A stretch of 64,000 nt of DNA from contig NZ_JAQYWD010000007.1 of NCBI RefSeq assembly GCF_030145145.1, forward strand, positions 62,001 through 126,000. Direction: 5' to 3'. The notes under the pieces are model-generated. The model was not told the DNA's origin, searched no databases, and worked only from the letters and a program-made list of their open reading frames with translations. The DNA is from Desulfobacula sp. (GTDB lineage Bacteria; Desulfobacterota; Desulfobacteria; Desulfobacterales; Desulfobacteraceae). The translations under genes and the position numbers were made by a program. Below, one piece after another: positions 27,300-36,841 of the stretch. Position 1 is the stretch's first letter. Every line of letters starts with the position of its first letter.

Positions 27300-28637
27300 T
27301 TATATGTTTTTTTTGATGCTGTTACAAATATCAAGACAATATTTTTCTGTCAATTCCGGGTCCGGACCCTCCACCATCACCCGGAGCAACGGTTGTGTTC
27401 CCGAGTAGCGAATGAGCACCCTGCCCTTATCCCCCAGATCAGTTTCAACCGCTTGAATTGTATCTGCAATTGGTTTTATTTTAGTAAAATCCGGGCGGGA
27501 GGCATCCACGTTGACATTCATCAGGACCTGGGGATAAACCGTCATAACCGATGCCAGGCTGGATAACGTCTGATGTGTGCCCAGCATCACCTCAATCAGT
27601 TTTAACGCCGAAAGCATGCCGTCTCCTGTGGTATGGTGATCCAGAAAAATCGTGTGTCCGGAGTCTTCTCCACCCATGACAGCCCCGGATTTTTTCATTT
27701 CCTCCAGGACCCTTCGGTCTCCCACATCTGATTTGATGTGATGTATCCCCATGCTGTCCAGGGCTTTGGTTAAGCCGATATTGCTCATGATTGTACTTAC
27801 AACTACCTCCTTTTTCAGTCCCCCGGTCTCTTTTGCAAATTTTGCACAGACAGCAAGAATACAGTCCCCTGTTATCTCCCTGCCGGCGTCATCAACGGCA
27901 ATCAAGCGGTCGGCATCTCCGTCAAAGGCAAGGCCCAGGTCTGCTTTTTCCTGAACCACAAGCCGCTGTAATTTTTGCGTGTGCTGTGAGCCGCAGTCAT
28001 CGTTGATATTTTTTCCGTCAGGGGAATCATATATGAATCGAGTGTCAAACCAGGTGTCTTTAAAAACCAGGTGTCCGATTTTTGACGCAGCCCCGTTGGA
28101 ACAGTCAATGATAATTTTCAATCGTTTGTTAAGTTTCCCAAAAGGAAACCCGTCCAGCAAAAAGTCAGCATATAATTTCAAACTATCTGAAATTGTAGAT
28201 ATTTTTCCAACATTCCCCCGTGGAACAATATGAGAATCGAGGATATCTGTTTCAATTCTATCTTCCTGTTCATCGTCAAGTTTTACCCCGCCCCGGTTGA
28301 AAATTTTGATGCCATTATCCTGATAGGGATTATGAGACGCGGATATGACAATGCCGGCACCTGCCGTGTCAATGGCAGTACACAAATAGGCCACCCCTGG
28401 TGTGGGGATTATCCCGGCCAGCAGGACATCACTGCCGGTGGATGCAACCCCTGCTGCAAGGGCGGATTCCAGCATATCACCGGAAATCCGGGTGTCTTTT
28501 CCAATAATAACGGTGCCATACCCGCTCTGTTTGGCATAGGTTCCAATGGCCTGCCCTGTTTTTAAGGCCATTTCACAGGTTATGGGGTACGTGTTTGCTA
28601 CACCCCTGATGCCATCTGTTCCAAAAAGTCTTCCCAT
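27300..28637 (-). CDS. glmM: Phosphoglucosamine mutase
   Basis: Converts glucosamine-6-phosphate to glucosamine-1-phosphate for UDP-GlcNAc synthesis. The 445 residues begin GRLFGTDGIRGVAN and carry the phosphoserine loop VISASHNPYQDNGIKIF, the metal loop AFDGDADRLIAVD, GGEDSGHTIFLDH and the RYSGTQPLLRVMVEGP phosphate-binding loop. It is complete. The gene directly upstream encodes a beta-helix protein related to sugar-nucleotide enzymes, suggesting a shared UDP-GlcNAc role. Confidence 0.96.
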   Translation of the reverse strand: MGRLFGTDGIRGVANTYPITCEMALKTGQAIGTYAKQSGYGTVIIGKDTRISGDMLESALAAGVASTGSDVLLAGIIPTPGVAYLCTAIDTAGAGIVISASHNPYQDNGIKIFNRGGVKLDDEQEDRIETDILDSHIVPRGNVGKISTISDSLKLYADFLLDGFPFGKLNKRLKIIIDCSNGAASKIGHLVFKDTWFDTRFIYDSPDGKNINDDCGSQHTQKLQRLVVQEKADLGLAFDGDADRLIAVDDAGREITGDCILAVCAKFAKETGGLKKEVVVSTIMSNIGLTKALDSMGIHHIKSDVGDRRVLEEMKKSGAVMGGEDSGHTIFLDHHTTGDGMLSALKLIEVMLGTHQTLSSLASVMTVYPQVLMNVNVDASRPDFTKIKPIADTIQAVETDLGDKGRVLIRYSGTQPLLRVMVEGPDPELTEKYCLDICNSIKKNI

Positions 28638-28647
28638 GTATCGTTTC

Positions 28648-29871
28648 CTATCCGATTAATAATTTTTCAACCATTCCCTGTTCAATATCAAACAACCATT
28701 GACGGCCTTTTTTGATTTCATCCGATGCCAGGCTTTGAATCACCTGTATATATATTTTTTCTGTTCTGGATATTTTTTTTTCAACTGCCTGAACAAAGTC
28801 TTCACCCGTTTTAGGTAATGTTTCATTGTCACATTCAGTTTTAAAAATTGGGGCGGCGCGGTTAACGCTTTCCATGGCTTGATCATGCAACATAATTAAT
28901 TTTGAATGTTTGTCCTTTGTTTGTGACACAAGGATGTCTTTTGACAGGCGTAATTTTTCACAAAAAAGGGCTAACCGATGAATTCTTTCTTTGATACACG
29001 TGTCCAGGCTGTCCTGCATGCCTTTGATCAATGCCCGGGAAAACTCATCATAAACAAACAGCGGCCGGATGTGTTTATACCAGGATTTTAATGCCACAAG
29101 ACCTGCAATGTAATAGATATTGTTATTATAAATATGGGATACGTTTTTATAAACAGCGTATTGCCGTGGAAGTGAAATTTCTTTAAACGCACCGCCAAGT
29201 AACATACGATCCTGTTTTAATTCATTTTTCCGTATGATGGATCCCGCCGCCGTGATACAGCCATATCCGATCCTGACCGGTCCTACAAGCCCGCCCTGCC
29301 CGCCCAGAAAAATCGGTTTACACGTCAGCATTACCCCATCATGAACCGTCCCCATCATGGATGCCGTGGCTTTGTCCTGATTGGGCGTATAATTGAAATG
29401 AACAAAAGAAGAGCCCACTTCCGAGTGATCCTTACGGCTTGTTCCGCCTGCCATCAAACAGTCGCAAAAATTAATCAGACTGCCCAGCGTCACAAATGGA
29501 AATAAAATGGTTTGCTTGAGACCCACTGTATGAGCTGCATTGGCTTGTTCTTCCAGTATGGTGCCCTCTCTTACGTGGGCACCGGAACCAAATGAATTGT
29601 CACCGGCAAACACACTTTCTTTAAAAAAACCGCCCTTTAAGGTTGTATTTTCACCCACCAGTGTATTCTCTATTGTTACCGGCGCTTCATATCCGATGTG
29701 GGAATTTTTCATGATCAGGGATTTTTTTCCAACGATCTTGCAACCGCTGTAAAGCGTAACATTTTCACCTGAGATCCTGTTGGGATTGACATCTGATGAT
29801 ATGTAGACGGATTCAGGATTGGGGATGGTTACCCCTTTTTTTATGAGGACCTTAACAATATTATTTTCCAT
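28648..29871 (-). CDS. Left-handed beta-helix protein, UAP/GlmU-like
   Basis: About 407 residues. The first half has hexapeptide-repeat character (VYISSDVNPNRISGENVTLYSG, IENTLVGENTTLKGG), and GGQGGLVGPVRIGYGCITAAGSIIRK resembles the acetyltransferase end of GlmU-type proteins. The second half is helical. It is similar to proteins annotated as UDP-N-acetylglucosamine pyrophosphorylase-related in Desulfobacterota, but I see no nucleotidyltransferase Rossmann domain. The start ATG at 29871 is preferred over an upstream one. It lies 10 nt before glmM. Confidence 0.6.
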   Translation of the reverse strand: MENNIVKVLIKKGVTIPNPESVYISSDVNPNRISGENVTLYSGCKIVGKKSLIMKNSHIGYEAPVTIENTLVGENTTLKGGFFKESVFAGDNSFGSGAHVREGTILEEQANAAHTVGLKQTILFPFVTLGSLINFCDCLMAGGTSRKDHSEVGSSFVHFNYTPNQDKATASMMGTVHDGVMLTCKPIFLGGQGGLVGPVRIGYGCITAAGSIIRKNELKQDRMLLGGAFKEISLPRQYAVYKNVSHIYNNNIYYIAGLVALKSWYKHIRPLFVYDEFSRALIKGMQDSLDTCIKERIHRLALFCEKLRLSKDILVSQTKDKHSKLIMLHDQAMESVNRAAPIFKTECDNETLPKTGEDFVQAVEKKISRTEKIYIQVIQSLASDEIKKGRQWLFDIEQGMVEKLLIG

Positions 29872-30001
29872 GACCGTATAAATAATTGTCAATGGGTTGA
29901 ATTGTCAAGGTATTTTCTCAATCAAGCCTTGACCCGGCTCAACGGGTTCCGTAAGATAATTAAAGACTTCTGGTATTTCATTCTTTCAATGGGAGCATAA
30001 A

Positions 30002-31624
30002 ATGGGTCAGACACTATTTGAACACTGCAACGCCTTTAAAAATTTAAGCCGTCTTTCCAAAAGCGTTACCGATAAAAACTGTCATTTAAGACATTTAATT
30101 CAGGAAAAGGACAGATTGAAAAATTTTTCCTTAAAAATGGAGGGGTTTTTTTATGATTTTTCCAAGCAGCGGATAGATGATCGTGTACTGGCAGAATTAT
30201 TGAATCTTGCCGGAGAAACCAAAGCCAAAGAGACCTTTTCCCGGATGACAGCCGGTGACATCGTCAATGTAACGGAAAAGAGAGCGGCCCTTCATACAGC
30301 GGCAAGAGATTTTACCCATGATGCGATCTGGTTGAATGATGTGGAGGTCATTTCTGAAATGAACCATGTAAACCTTCAGATCAAGGCGTTCTCTGAAAAA
30401 ATCCATCACCGGCAAATCACCGGCACCACGGGAAAACCGTTTACAGATGCCGTTGTGATTGGCATCGGCGGGTCTTACCTGGGGTGCGAATTTGTTTATA
30501 CCGCATGCAAGCAGTGTGTTGAGCCGCAAATGGACCTTCATTTTTTACCCAACGTGGACATTGATAATTTTGGACAGGTCATCAAAACCATTGATCCTGA
30601 AACCTGTCTTTGGATCGTCATTTCAAAGTCCTATACCACAACGGAAACCATGGCCAATCTGAACCAGGTATTGTTGTTTTTAAAGACCCATCACCTTGAT
30701 CCTGCCCACCATCTTGTAACGGTGACCGCCAAGGGCAGTCCGGGGGACAATCCATCGAATCCGGTCCTGGGGTCTTTTCATATGTTTGATTTCATTGGTG
30801 GCAGGTATTCTGTGACCTCGGCAGTGGGTGGGCTTCCGCTAAGCCTTGCCTTTGGATTTGATGTCTTTAACCGATTTTTAACCGGCTGTCACGCTATGGA
30901 TTCCCATGCCTTGAATGCCCCGGAGGAAAAGAATATCCCTTTGATAAGCGCATTGATCAGTATATGGAACAGTAATTTTTTACGATATCCTGCCCAGGCA
31001 ATTATTCCCTATTGCAGCGCGTTGTCCAGACTTACCCCCCATGTACAGCAGCTGTATATGGAAAGTCTTGGCAAAGGGGTCACGTCTGACGGTAAACTGA
31101 CGGATTACCAAACCGGGGTCATTATTTTTGGTGAGCCCGGGACCAATGCACAACATTCCTTTTTCCAGCTTGCCCACCAGGGCAGTCCGTTTCCCATCGA
31201 ATTTATCGGCGTTGTAAAGCCGGCCTACAATAAAGACCAGGCCAAATCAAAAGGGGTTTACAATCACCAGGAGTTATGGGCCAATATGATTGCCCAGGCC
31301 CAGGCCCTGGCAATGGGAAAGGCGGATGATAATACGGCAAAACATTTTACAGGCAACAGGCCCTCTTCCACCATTGTCATCAATACATTGACACCGGAGA
31401 GTGTTGGCATGCTCCTGGCCTTTTATGAAGCAAGAACCGTATATGAAGGGTTCATATTGGGGATAAATCCGTTTGATCAGTTTGGTGTTGAACTGGGCAA
31501 ACATCTTGCTTCTGATATCAGGGAGCAAATCAAACGAAAAAATACAGATGCGGCCTATGCGTTTAACGCCCTTGATCCGGCAGCAGCATTTTATCTTGAT
31601 ACCTTATTTAAAGGCGCGTTATAA
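30002..31624 (+). CDS. pgi: Glucose-6-phosphate isomerase
   Basis: Interconverts glucose-6-phosphate and fructose-6-phosphate. The 540 residues show the SIS folds with VVIGIGGSYLGCEFVYTAC, the FVLISKSYTTTET-type loop (VISKSYTTTETM), GGRYSVTSAVGGLPLSLAFG, the GTNAQHSFFQL catalytic histidine segment and the C-terminal GINPFDQFGVELGKHLA. Length is normal. It overlaps fabH convergently by 6 nt. Confidence 0.96.
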   Translation: MGQTLFEHCNAFKNLSRLSKSVTDKNCHLRHLIQEKDRLKNFSLKMEGFFYDFSKQRIDDRVLAELLNLAGETKAKETFSRMTAGDIVNVTEKRAALHTAARDFTHDAIWLNDVEVISEMNHVNLQIKAFSEKIHHRQITGTTGKPFTDAVVIGIGGSYLGCEFVYTACKQCVEPQMDLHFLPNVDIDNFGQVIKTIDPETCLWIVISKSYTTTETMANLNQVLLFLKTHHLDPAHHLVTVTAKGSPGDNPSNPVLGSFHMFDFIGGRYSVTSAVGGLPLSLAFGFDVFNRFLTGCHAMDSHALNAPEEKNIPLISALISIWNSNFLRYPAQAIIPYCSALSRLTPHVQQLYMESLGKGVTSDGKLTDYQTGVIIFGEPGTNAQHSFFQLAHQGSPFPIEFIGVVKPAYNKDQAKSKGVYNHQELWANMIAQAQALAMGKADDNTAKHFTGNRPSSTIVINTLTPESVGMLLAFYEARTVYEGFILGINPFDQFGVELGKHLASDIREQIKRKNTDAAYAFNALDPAAAFYLDTLFKGAL

Positions 31625-32632
31625 AAACTTATAAATCACACTGCCCCAGGTAAGTCCGGCACCCAGACCCGTAAAAAGGACGACATCTCCGGAGGCGCCG
31701 ATACGGTTCTGTTCCATTGCTTCATGAAGTGCCATGGGAATGCTTGCGGCAGTGGTATTTCCATATTTTTGAATATTATGGAACACCTTATTGTCATCCA
31801 GTTTTAAAAATTGCCCAAGGGCTTGATTGATTCTTATATTCGCCTGATGGGGAATAATTAAATCGATTTCATCCAGACTGATGTGGGCTTTTTCAAGGGA
31901 TTCGTTGATGACCTTGGGCAGCATCCTTAAGGCTTTTTTAAAGATAAGCGGTCCATCCATGACAGGATAGTATCTGGCATCATCGGTTGGCACACCTTCC
32001 GGCACTCGCAATGGCAGTCTTGAGGCAGGCAGTTCCGTCATCAATGCCTCGGCCAAATTGCCATCCGCGTGCAGCGCAGATGACAGCACACCTGCCTGTT
32101 CATCGGTTTCAACCCCTTCAATACAGACCGCTCCGGCGCCGTCACCAAATATCACCGTAATATCCCGTCCCCGGGTTGTTTTATCAAGGCCTGAAGAATG
32201 AACCTCTCCCCCCACCAGAAGAATTTTATTGGCAAGGCCCGATTTAATATAAGCGTCTGCCGTGGCAAGACCATAAAGAAACCCTGTACACTGCTGCCGG
32301 ATATCCAGTGCCGGCGTAGAATCAAGACCTAGCTTTGCCTGAAGCAGGCAACCGGAACCCGGAAACATAATATCCGGGCTGAGGGTCGCAAAAATGATAA
32401 AATCAATATCCTGGGCGGTCCAATCGGCAGCTTTCAAGGCTATTTTAGACGCTTCAAATCCTAAATCAGACGCACCGGTTGCCCCATCCTGATCAATCCA
32501 GTATCGTTGTTCAATCCCTGTTCTTTGTTGTATCCATTCGTCAGAGGTGTCAATTATTTTCTCCAGGTCATGGTTGGTAATGATATTGGGGGGAACAAAC
32601 ATCCCTGTACTTTTGATGATGCTTTTTTTCAT
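31619..32632 (-). CDS. fabH: Beta-ketoacyl-ACP synthase III
   Basis: Starts fatty acid synthesis by condensing acetyl-CoA with malonyl-ACP. About 337 residues. Catalytic triad: Cys in IRQQCTGFLYG, His in IIPHQANIRI, Asn in YGNTTAASIP. The start ATG at 32632 has AAGGA 7 nt upstream; the longer reading adds eight residues containing that RBS. Standalone rather than in the fab operon; a second copy elsewhere is possible. Confidence 0.94.
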   Translation of the reverse strand: MKKSIIKSTGMFVPPNIITNHDLEKIIDTSDEWIQQRTGIEQRYWIDQDGATGASDLGFEASKIALKAADWTAQDIDFIIFATLSPDIMFPGSGCLLQAKLGLDSTPALDIRQQCTGFLYGLATADAYIKSGLANKILLVGGEVHSSGLDKTTRGRDITVIFGDGAGAVCIEGVETDEQAGVLSSALHADGNLAEALMTELPASRLPLRVPEGVPTDDARYYPVMDGPLIFKKALRMLPKVINESLEKAHISLDEIDLIIPHQANIRINQALGQFLKLDDNKVFHNIQKYGNTTAASIPMALHEAMEQNRIGASGDVVLFTGLGAGLTWGSVIYKFL

Positions 32633-32900
32633 AGCGTCTTCCTTATGCAAATCCAAAATGATCCGATGGCTAAATTGTCTTAAATGCTCTATTATGCAGG
32701 CGGTTATAATATTATTTTATGGTTTTGGCAAGAACCATGAAATGCCGGGCAACATTTTTATCTCATGAAACCTTTGCTGGATATTGAACCGGATATATCG
32801 CAACTTTTTAATTTTTTCCTTGCAAGGTCAAACAGATCTATTATATGGAGTACGTATTACAAAAAACTTTCCTTTTCCGTTTCAATTTATGAGGCACATA

Positions 32901-33287
32901 ATGGCAGACCCACGCAGACTTTTGATCGTTGATGATAATGAGGACATTTTATCAACCTTTTATGAGTTCTTTAATTCAATGGGCTATGAAGTGAAGACTG
33001 CGGTGGATGGTTTTGCTGCTTTAAAACTCCTGAAAGATAAAGCCAATTTTTTTGATTGCCTGATTACAGACCTTGTCATGCCCAATATCAGTGGTGTCGG
33101 TCTGATTTCCATTGTAAAAAAAGAATTTCCCCATCTTAAAATTATCGCCATGACCGGGTTTGGTGATCAACCCGGTGCACTGGCGTCTGAAGCCAATGCT
33201 GATGTTGTTCTATTTAAACCCATCGACCTGTTTGACATTGAACATACGGTTTCCGACTTGATTAATCCAAAGAATGATAACCCATAG
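32901..33287 (+). CDS. Single-domain response regulator
   Basis: A stand-alone receiver of 128 residues: acidic pocket LIVDDNED, phospho-acceptor Asp in CLITDLVMP, conserved Thr/Lys sites in AMTGFG and LFKPID. No output domain. GAGG 6 nt before the ATG at 32901 sets the start. The following gene (16 nt later) is a sigma-54 activator without a receiver, so together they may act like a split NtrC-type regulator. No histidine kinase is adjacent. Confidence 0.9.
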   Translation: MADPRRLLIVDDNEDILSTFYEFFNSMGYEVKTAVDGFAALKLLKDKANFFDCLITDLVMPNISGVGLISIVKKEFPHLKIIAMTGFGDQPGALASEANADVVLFKPIDLFDIEHTVSDLINPKNDNP

Positions 33288-33302
33288 AGTTAAGATAATA
33301 TT

Positions 33303-34373
33303 ATGAGCACACCCTTAATCGGCGTCAGTAAATCCATATTAAAGATCAAAGAATTGATCAGCCACGTAGCCAATACCTGTTTGAATGTATTAATAACAGG
33401 TGAAACTGGTGTTGGTAAGGAAGTGGTTGCTCAAAGTCTTTATGCAGAATCTGTCCGGTCTTCAAAAAATTTTGTAAAAATCAATTGTGCGGCATTGCCT
33501 GAAACGCTTCTGGAAAGCGAACTGTATGGTTTTGAAAAAGGCGCTTTCACCGGTGCCCATAAAAAACGCCAGGGAAAATTTCAGACAGCGGACAAGGGCG
33601 TTCTTTTCCTTGATGAAATCGGTGACATGCCTTTGTCATTACAGTCAAAAATGCTTCATGTGCTTCAAAGTGGTGAATTTTCTCCCCTTGGATCGGATCA
33701 GGATTATAAAACAGATGTATGGGTCATTGCAGCCACCAACCATAACCTTGAAGACAGCATGGCAAAAAAGATGTTTAGAGAGGATCTGTTTTATCGACTG
33801 AACATTATTAAAATTGATATACCGCCCCTGCGGGAAAGAAAAGAAGACATTCCGTCTTTGATTGAGTATTATATCAGACTCTATCGATCAGAATATCCTG
33901 AAAATCATGGCAGCAAACCCGAGCCGGATATCCTTGAGAAACTTTGCCAGTATACATGGCCCGGCAATGTCAGGCAGCTTCAAAATTGTATTAAAAAACA
34001 AATGGTGTTAAACTCATGGGAGAAAATTTTAGATGACCTGCCAAGAGAACACCCGGACCTTTCCCCTCAGATCCAGATCAACGGCCAGAGCAGGGAATCG
34101 TACTCACTTGAAAACCATGAATTTGCAAATAATCGGCCCAGCATTATTTCAGAGTTTGTTGATTTGTCCACAAGTTCAGAAAAATTATTTGAAGATATTT
34201 CTTTGAAAAAGATTAAAAAAATGGCGTCAGACAGGGTCGAAAAAGAAGTCATTGGTTTTGTTCTGGATAAAGTTGGCTGGAACAGATCCCGGGCAGCTAA
34301 AATACTTAAAATCAGTTATAAAACCCTGCTCTACAAGATGAGTGAGTTTGAAGTGAGTCCACCGGTAAAATAG
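33303..34373 (+). CDS. Sigma-54 enhancer-binding protein lacking a sensor domain
   Basis: AAA+ activator of sigma-54 RNA polymerase. The 356 residues begin directly with the AAA+ domain (Walker A GETGVGKE at about 36; GAFTGA loop at about 82; Walker B VLFLDEIGDM), followed by a Fis-type HTH at the end (SRAAKILKISYKTLLYKM). It has no N-terminal receiver, PAS or GAF part. The separate receiver protein 16 nt upstream is a likely partner. It precedes the Liv transporter by 224 bp and may control it. Confidence 0.92.
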   Translation: MSTPLIGVSKSILKIKELISHVANTCLNVLITGETGVGKEVVAQSLYAESVRSSKNFVKINCAALPETLLESELYGFEKGAFTGAHKKRQGKFQTADKGVLFLDEIGDMPLSLQSKMLHVLQSGEFSPLGSDQDYKTDVWVIAATNHNLEDSMAKKMFREDLFYRLNIIKIDIPPLRERKEDIPSLIEYYIRLYRSEYPENHGSKPEPDILEKLCQYTWPGNVRQLQNCIKKQMVLNSWEKILDDLPREHPDLSPQIQINGQSRESYSLENHEFANNRPSIISEFVDLSTSSEKLFEDISLKKIKKMASDRVEKEVIGFVLDKVGWNRSRAAKILKISYKTLLYKMSEFEVSPPVK

Positions 34374-34597
34374 TTGCTGCGCCATCGTTATTATCCTTTA
34401 CTTAATCTAGGTTTTTACATATAAATTAAACCTGTGCTGCGTTTAAAAGCATCTTTAATGTTAGCAATTAATGGTTAACAATTTGTTTTTTTTGTTACAC
34501 AGTATTTAAAAAAGCATGGTTGTTAAAATGGTATTTGCTCAATTAATGCGATACATTAGCGGCTTTTAAAAAACATTTAATCTTATAAGGAGGTAAC

Positions 34598-35773
34598 ATG
34601 CGAAAAATTGCTTGTTTAGTGGTTGTGACCTTTGTTTTTGCCATGATGTTTTCTTCATCCGCTTTTAGTGCAAGAAAAACGGTTATCAAAATTGGTATCA
34701 ACGCCCCTTTGACCGGAGACATTCCAAAGGTTGGCGAAGGTTCCAAATATGCTGCCATGATGTGGCTTGAAGACATTGAAAAACTAGGTGGTCTTGAAGT
34801 CGGTGGTAAAATCTATGATGTCGAGCTGGTTATCGAAGATAATGAGTCAAAAGCAGAATCCGCTGTAAAAGCAAACACTAAAATGATTACCCAGGATGAT
34901 GTGCTCGCCATTGTGGGCCCCCAATCTTCCAAACAGGCCGTTCCTGCCGGTGAAGTGGCCAACAAATACAAAACAGTGATGATCAGTCCCTGGTCAACCA
35001 ATCCGAATACAACCCTTGACAGACCTTATGTCTTTCGCGGTTGTTTTTTAGACCCATTCCAGGGACCGGTTGTGGCCAATTTTATCACGGAAGAATTTGG
35101 TTTTACCAAAGCTGCTGTGCTGTATGACGTTGCCTCAGATTATCCCAAAGGGTTGGCAGAAGTCTTTAAAGAAGCCTGGGAGAAAAAACATGGCGCAGGT
35201 TCTGTGGTTGCCTATCAAAGCTTTACAACAAAGGATACGGATTTTTCTTCCCAGTTAACTCAAATTGTTAAATCCGGTGCCCAGGTCCTTTTTACCCCCC
35301 AGTATTACAATGAAGTCCCCCTGATCGTAAAACAGGCAAAAGACCTTGGATGGAAAGGCCCCATCGTGGGATCTGATTCCTGGGGATCTGCTGAAACAGT
35401 GGAACTGTGCGGTGAACCCTGCTACGGGCAATTCTTTTCATCTCACTATGCCGCAGCAGGCGCCAAAGGTGCGACCAAAGCCTTTATCGACCGATACACA
35501 GCCACTTACGGATATATTCCCGATGACGTTGCCGCCCTTACATGGGATGCACTGCTTCTTGCCCAGCAGGCCATTCAGAATACAGGGAAAATTACCGGTC
35601 GAATTGAAACAGACCGGACTGCGGTGAGAGACAGCCTTGCAAAAATTAAAAATTTTGCCGGTATTACCGGAAATATGACCTTTACGGATGAAGGTGACCC
35701 CATCAAATGTGCTGTTATCGTTAAAATAAATGATAAGGGCGAGTATGAATTTTATAAATCCAGTTGTCCTTAA
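34598..35773 (+). CDS. livJ: Periplasmic branched-chain amino acid-type binding protein
   Basis: Substrate-binding protein of a HAAT-type ABC transporter. The 391 residues start with a signal peptide (about 1-25, ending FSA) and match the Peripla_BP_6 fold: IKIGINAPLTGDIPKVGEGSKYAAMMW, VLAIVGPQSSKQAVPAGEVAN and VLYDVASDYPKGLAEVFKE. Ligand could be branched amino acids or related compounds (urea and amide relatives exist). Strong AAGGAGG RBS. Four transport genes follow. Confidence 0.9.
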   Translation: MRKIACLVVVTFVFAMMFSSSAFSARKTVIKIGINAPLTGDIPKVGEGSKYAAMMWLEDIEKLGGLEVGGKIYDVELVIEDNESKAESAVKANTKMITQDDVLAIVGPQSSKQAVPAGEVANKYKTVMISPWSTNPNTTLDRPYVFRGCFLDPFQGPVVANFITEEFGFTKAAVLYDVASDYPKGLAEVFKEAWEKKHGAGSVVAYQSFTTKDTDFSSQLTQIVKSGAQVLFTPQYYNEVPLIVKQAKDLGWKGPIVGSDSWGSAETVELCGEPCYGQFFSSHYAAAGAKGATKAFIDRYTATYGYIPDDVAALTWDALLLAQQAIQNTGKITGRIETDRTAVRDSLAKIKNFAGITGNMTFTDEGDPIKCAVIVKINDKGEYEFYKSSCP

Positions 35774-35808
35774 GCAATCAAATCGTATGATTTAAATTTT
35801 TTATCTTT

Positions 35809-35847
35809 CATAAGACTGCTGTGCCGCTTGTGCACAGCAGTCTTATG
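35809..35847 (+). terminator. Strong intergenic hairpin between binding protein and permease genes
   Basis: A perfect 16-bp stem (CATAAGACTGCTGTGC at 35809-35824, reverse match at 35832-35847) with a 7-nt loop. No long T-run follows, so it may stabilise the upstream mRNA or be a partial terminator, giving more binding protein than permease. Confidence 0.6.
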
Positions 35848-35873
35848 CTTATCAACAAAACAGGAGTTGGTGA

Positions 35874-36809
35874 ATGGAAGCATTGACGGAATTTATACCC
35901 TATATTCTTCAAAACCTGATTAATGCACTCCAAAGAGGCAGTTTCTACGCAGTTATATCTATTGGGTATTCAATGGTGTACGGCGTTTTAATGCTCTTTA
36001 ATTTTGCCCATGGGGATATTTTCATGTTGGGCACCTATATCGGCTTTGGGATTGCAACACTCTTTTTGACGTTATTTGCTGGTTTTTTACCCGGACCGGT
36101 TATTTTTATTGCCACGGTGGTTATTACCATGTTTCTGGCATCCTGGATCGGTGTTTTTGTGGAAGTCGCAGGATACAGACCTTTAAGGTCAGCACCCCGT
36201 GCATCTGCAGCCATTACCGGGCTGATGATCGGTATTATTTTTGAGACCGGTATCCTGATCTTGCTGGGGGCAAAAAGGTTAAGTTTCCCGCCATTAATGG
36301 AATCCATTGCTTACAATATCGGCGGCGTGTATTTTACAAATGTAAAAGTGCTGATTATCATCCTGTCCCTTTTCCTGATGCTTGCCCTTCATACCTTTAT
36401 CCAGCGGACAAAATGGGGAATGGCCATGCGGGCAATGTCCTATGATTTTCTTGCCGTTCCGTTAATGGGGGTCTCCATAAACGTCATGGCACCGCTGACA
36501 TTTGCCATTGGTGCCGGACTTGCAGCGGTTGCCGGAATTTTGTATGGACAGGCCTACCCGATATTAGATCCGTATATGGGCGTTTTGATCGGCTGGAAGG
36601 CATTTGTTGCAGCTATTCTGGGTGGCAGAGGCTCCATAAAAGGGGCGGCCCTTGCCGGCTATCTTTTGGGATTTATCGAGATATTTGTGGCCACGATTTT
36701 TCCATCAACCCTAAGGGATTTAATCGCCTATTCCATTATTCTTTTGATTCTGACCTACAGACCCAGGGGATTTTTTGGAATGGAACACAGCACAAAATTA
36801 AGGCTATAA
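35874..36809 (+). CDS. livH: Branched-chain amino acid-type ABC permease LivH
   Basis: Inner-membrane permease of the LivHMGF system, 311 residues with about eight transmembrane helices. Shows the family GSFYAVISIGYSMVYGVLMLFNFAHGDIFM start, the EAA-like region (GMAMRAMSYDFLAVPLMGVSI) and KAFVAAILGGRGSIKGAALAGYLLG near the end. GGAG precedes the ATG. It is followed by livM after 32 nt. Confidence 0.94.
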   Translation: MEALTEFIPYILQNLINALQRGSFYAVISIGYSMVYGVLMLFNFAHGDIFMLGTYIGFGIATLFLTLFAGFLPGPVIFIATVVITMFLASWIGVFVEVAGYRPLRSAPRASAAITGLMIGIIFETGILILLGAKRLSFPPLMESIAYNIGGVYFTNVKVLIIILSLFLMLALHTFIQRTKWGMAMRAMSYDFLAVPLMGVSINVMAPLTFAIGAGLAAVAGILYGQAYPILDPYMGVLIGWKAFVAAILGGRGSIKGAALAGYLLGFIEIFVATIFPSTLRDLIAYSIILLILTYRPRGFFGMEHSTKLRL

Positions 36810-36841
36810 TTCTTTACCTTCTACAGATACAGGAACATTAC

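Noticed and set aside
34470-34597. Sigma-54 promoter upstream of livJ
   Set aside because: TGGTTG...TGG has the spacing but GG instead of GC at -12 and no good alternative; not strong enough to call.
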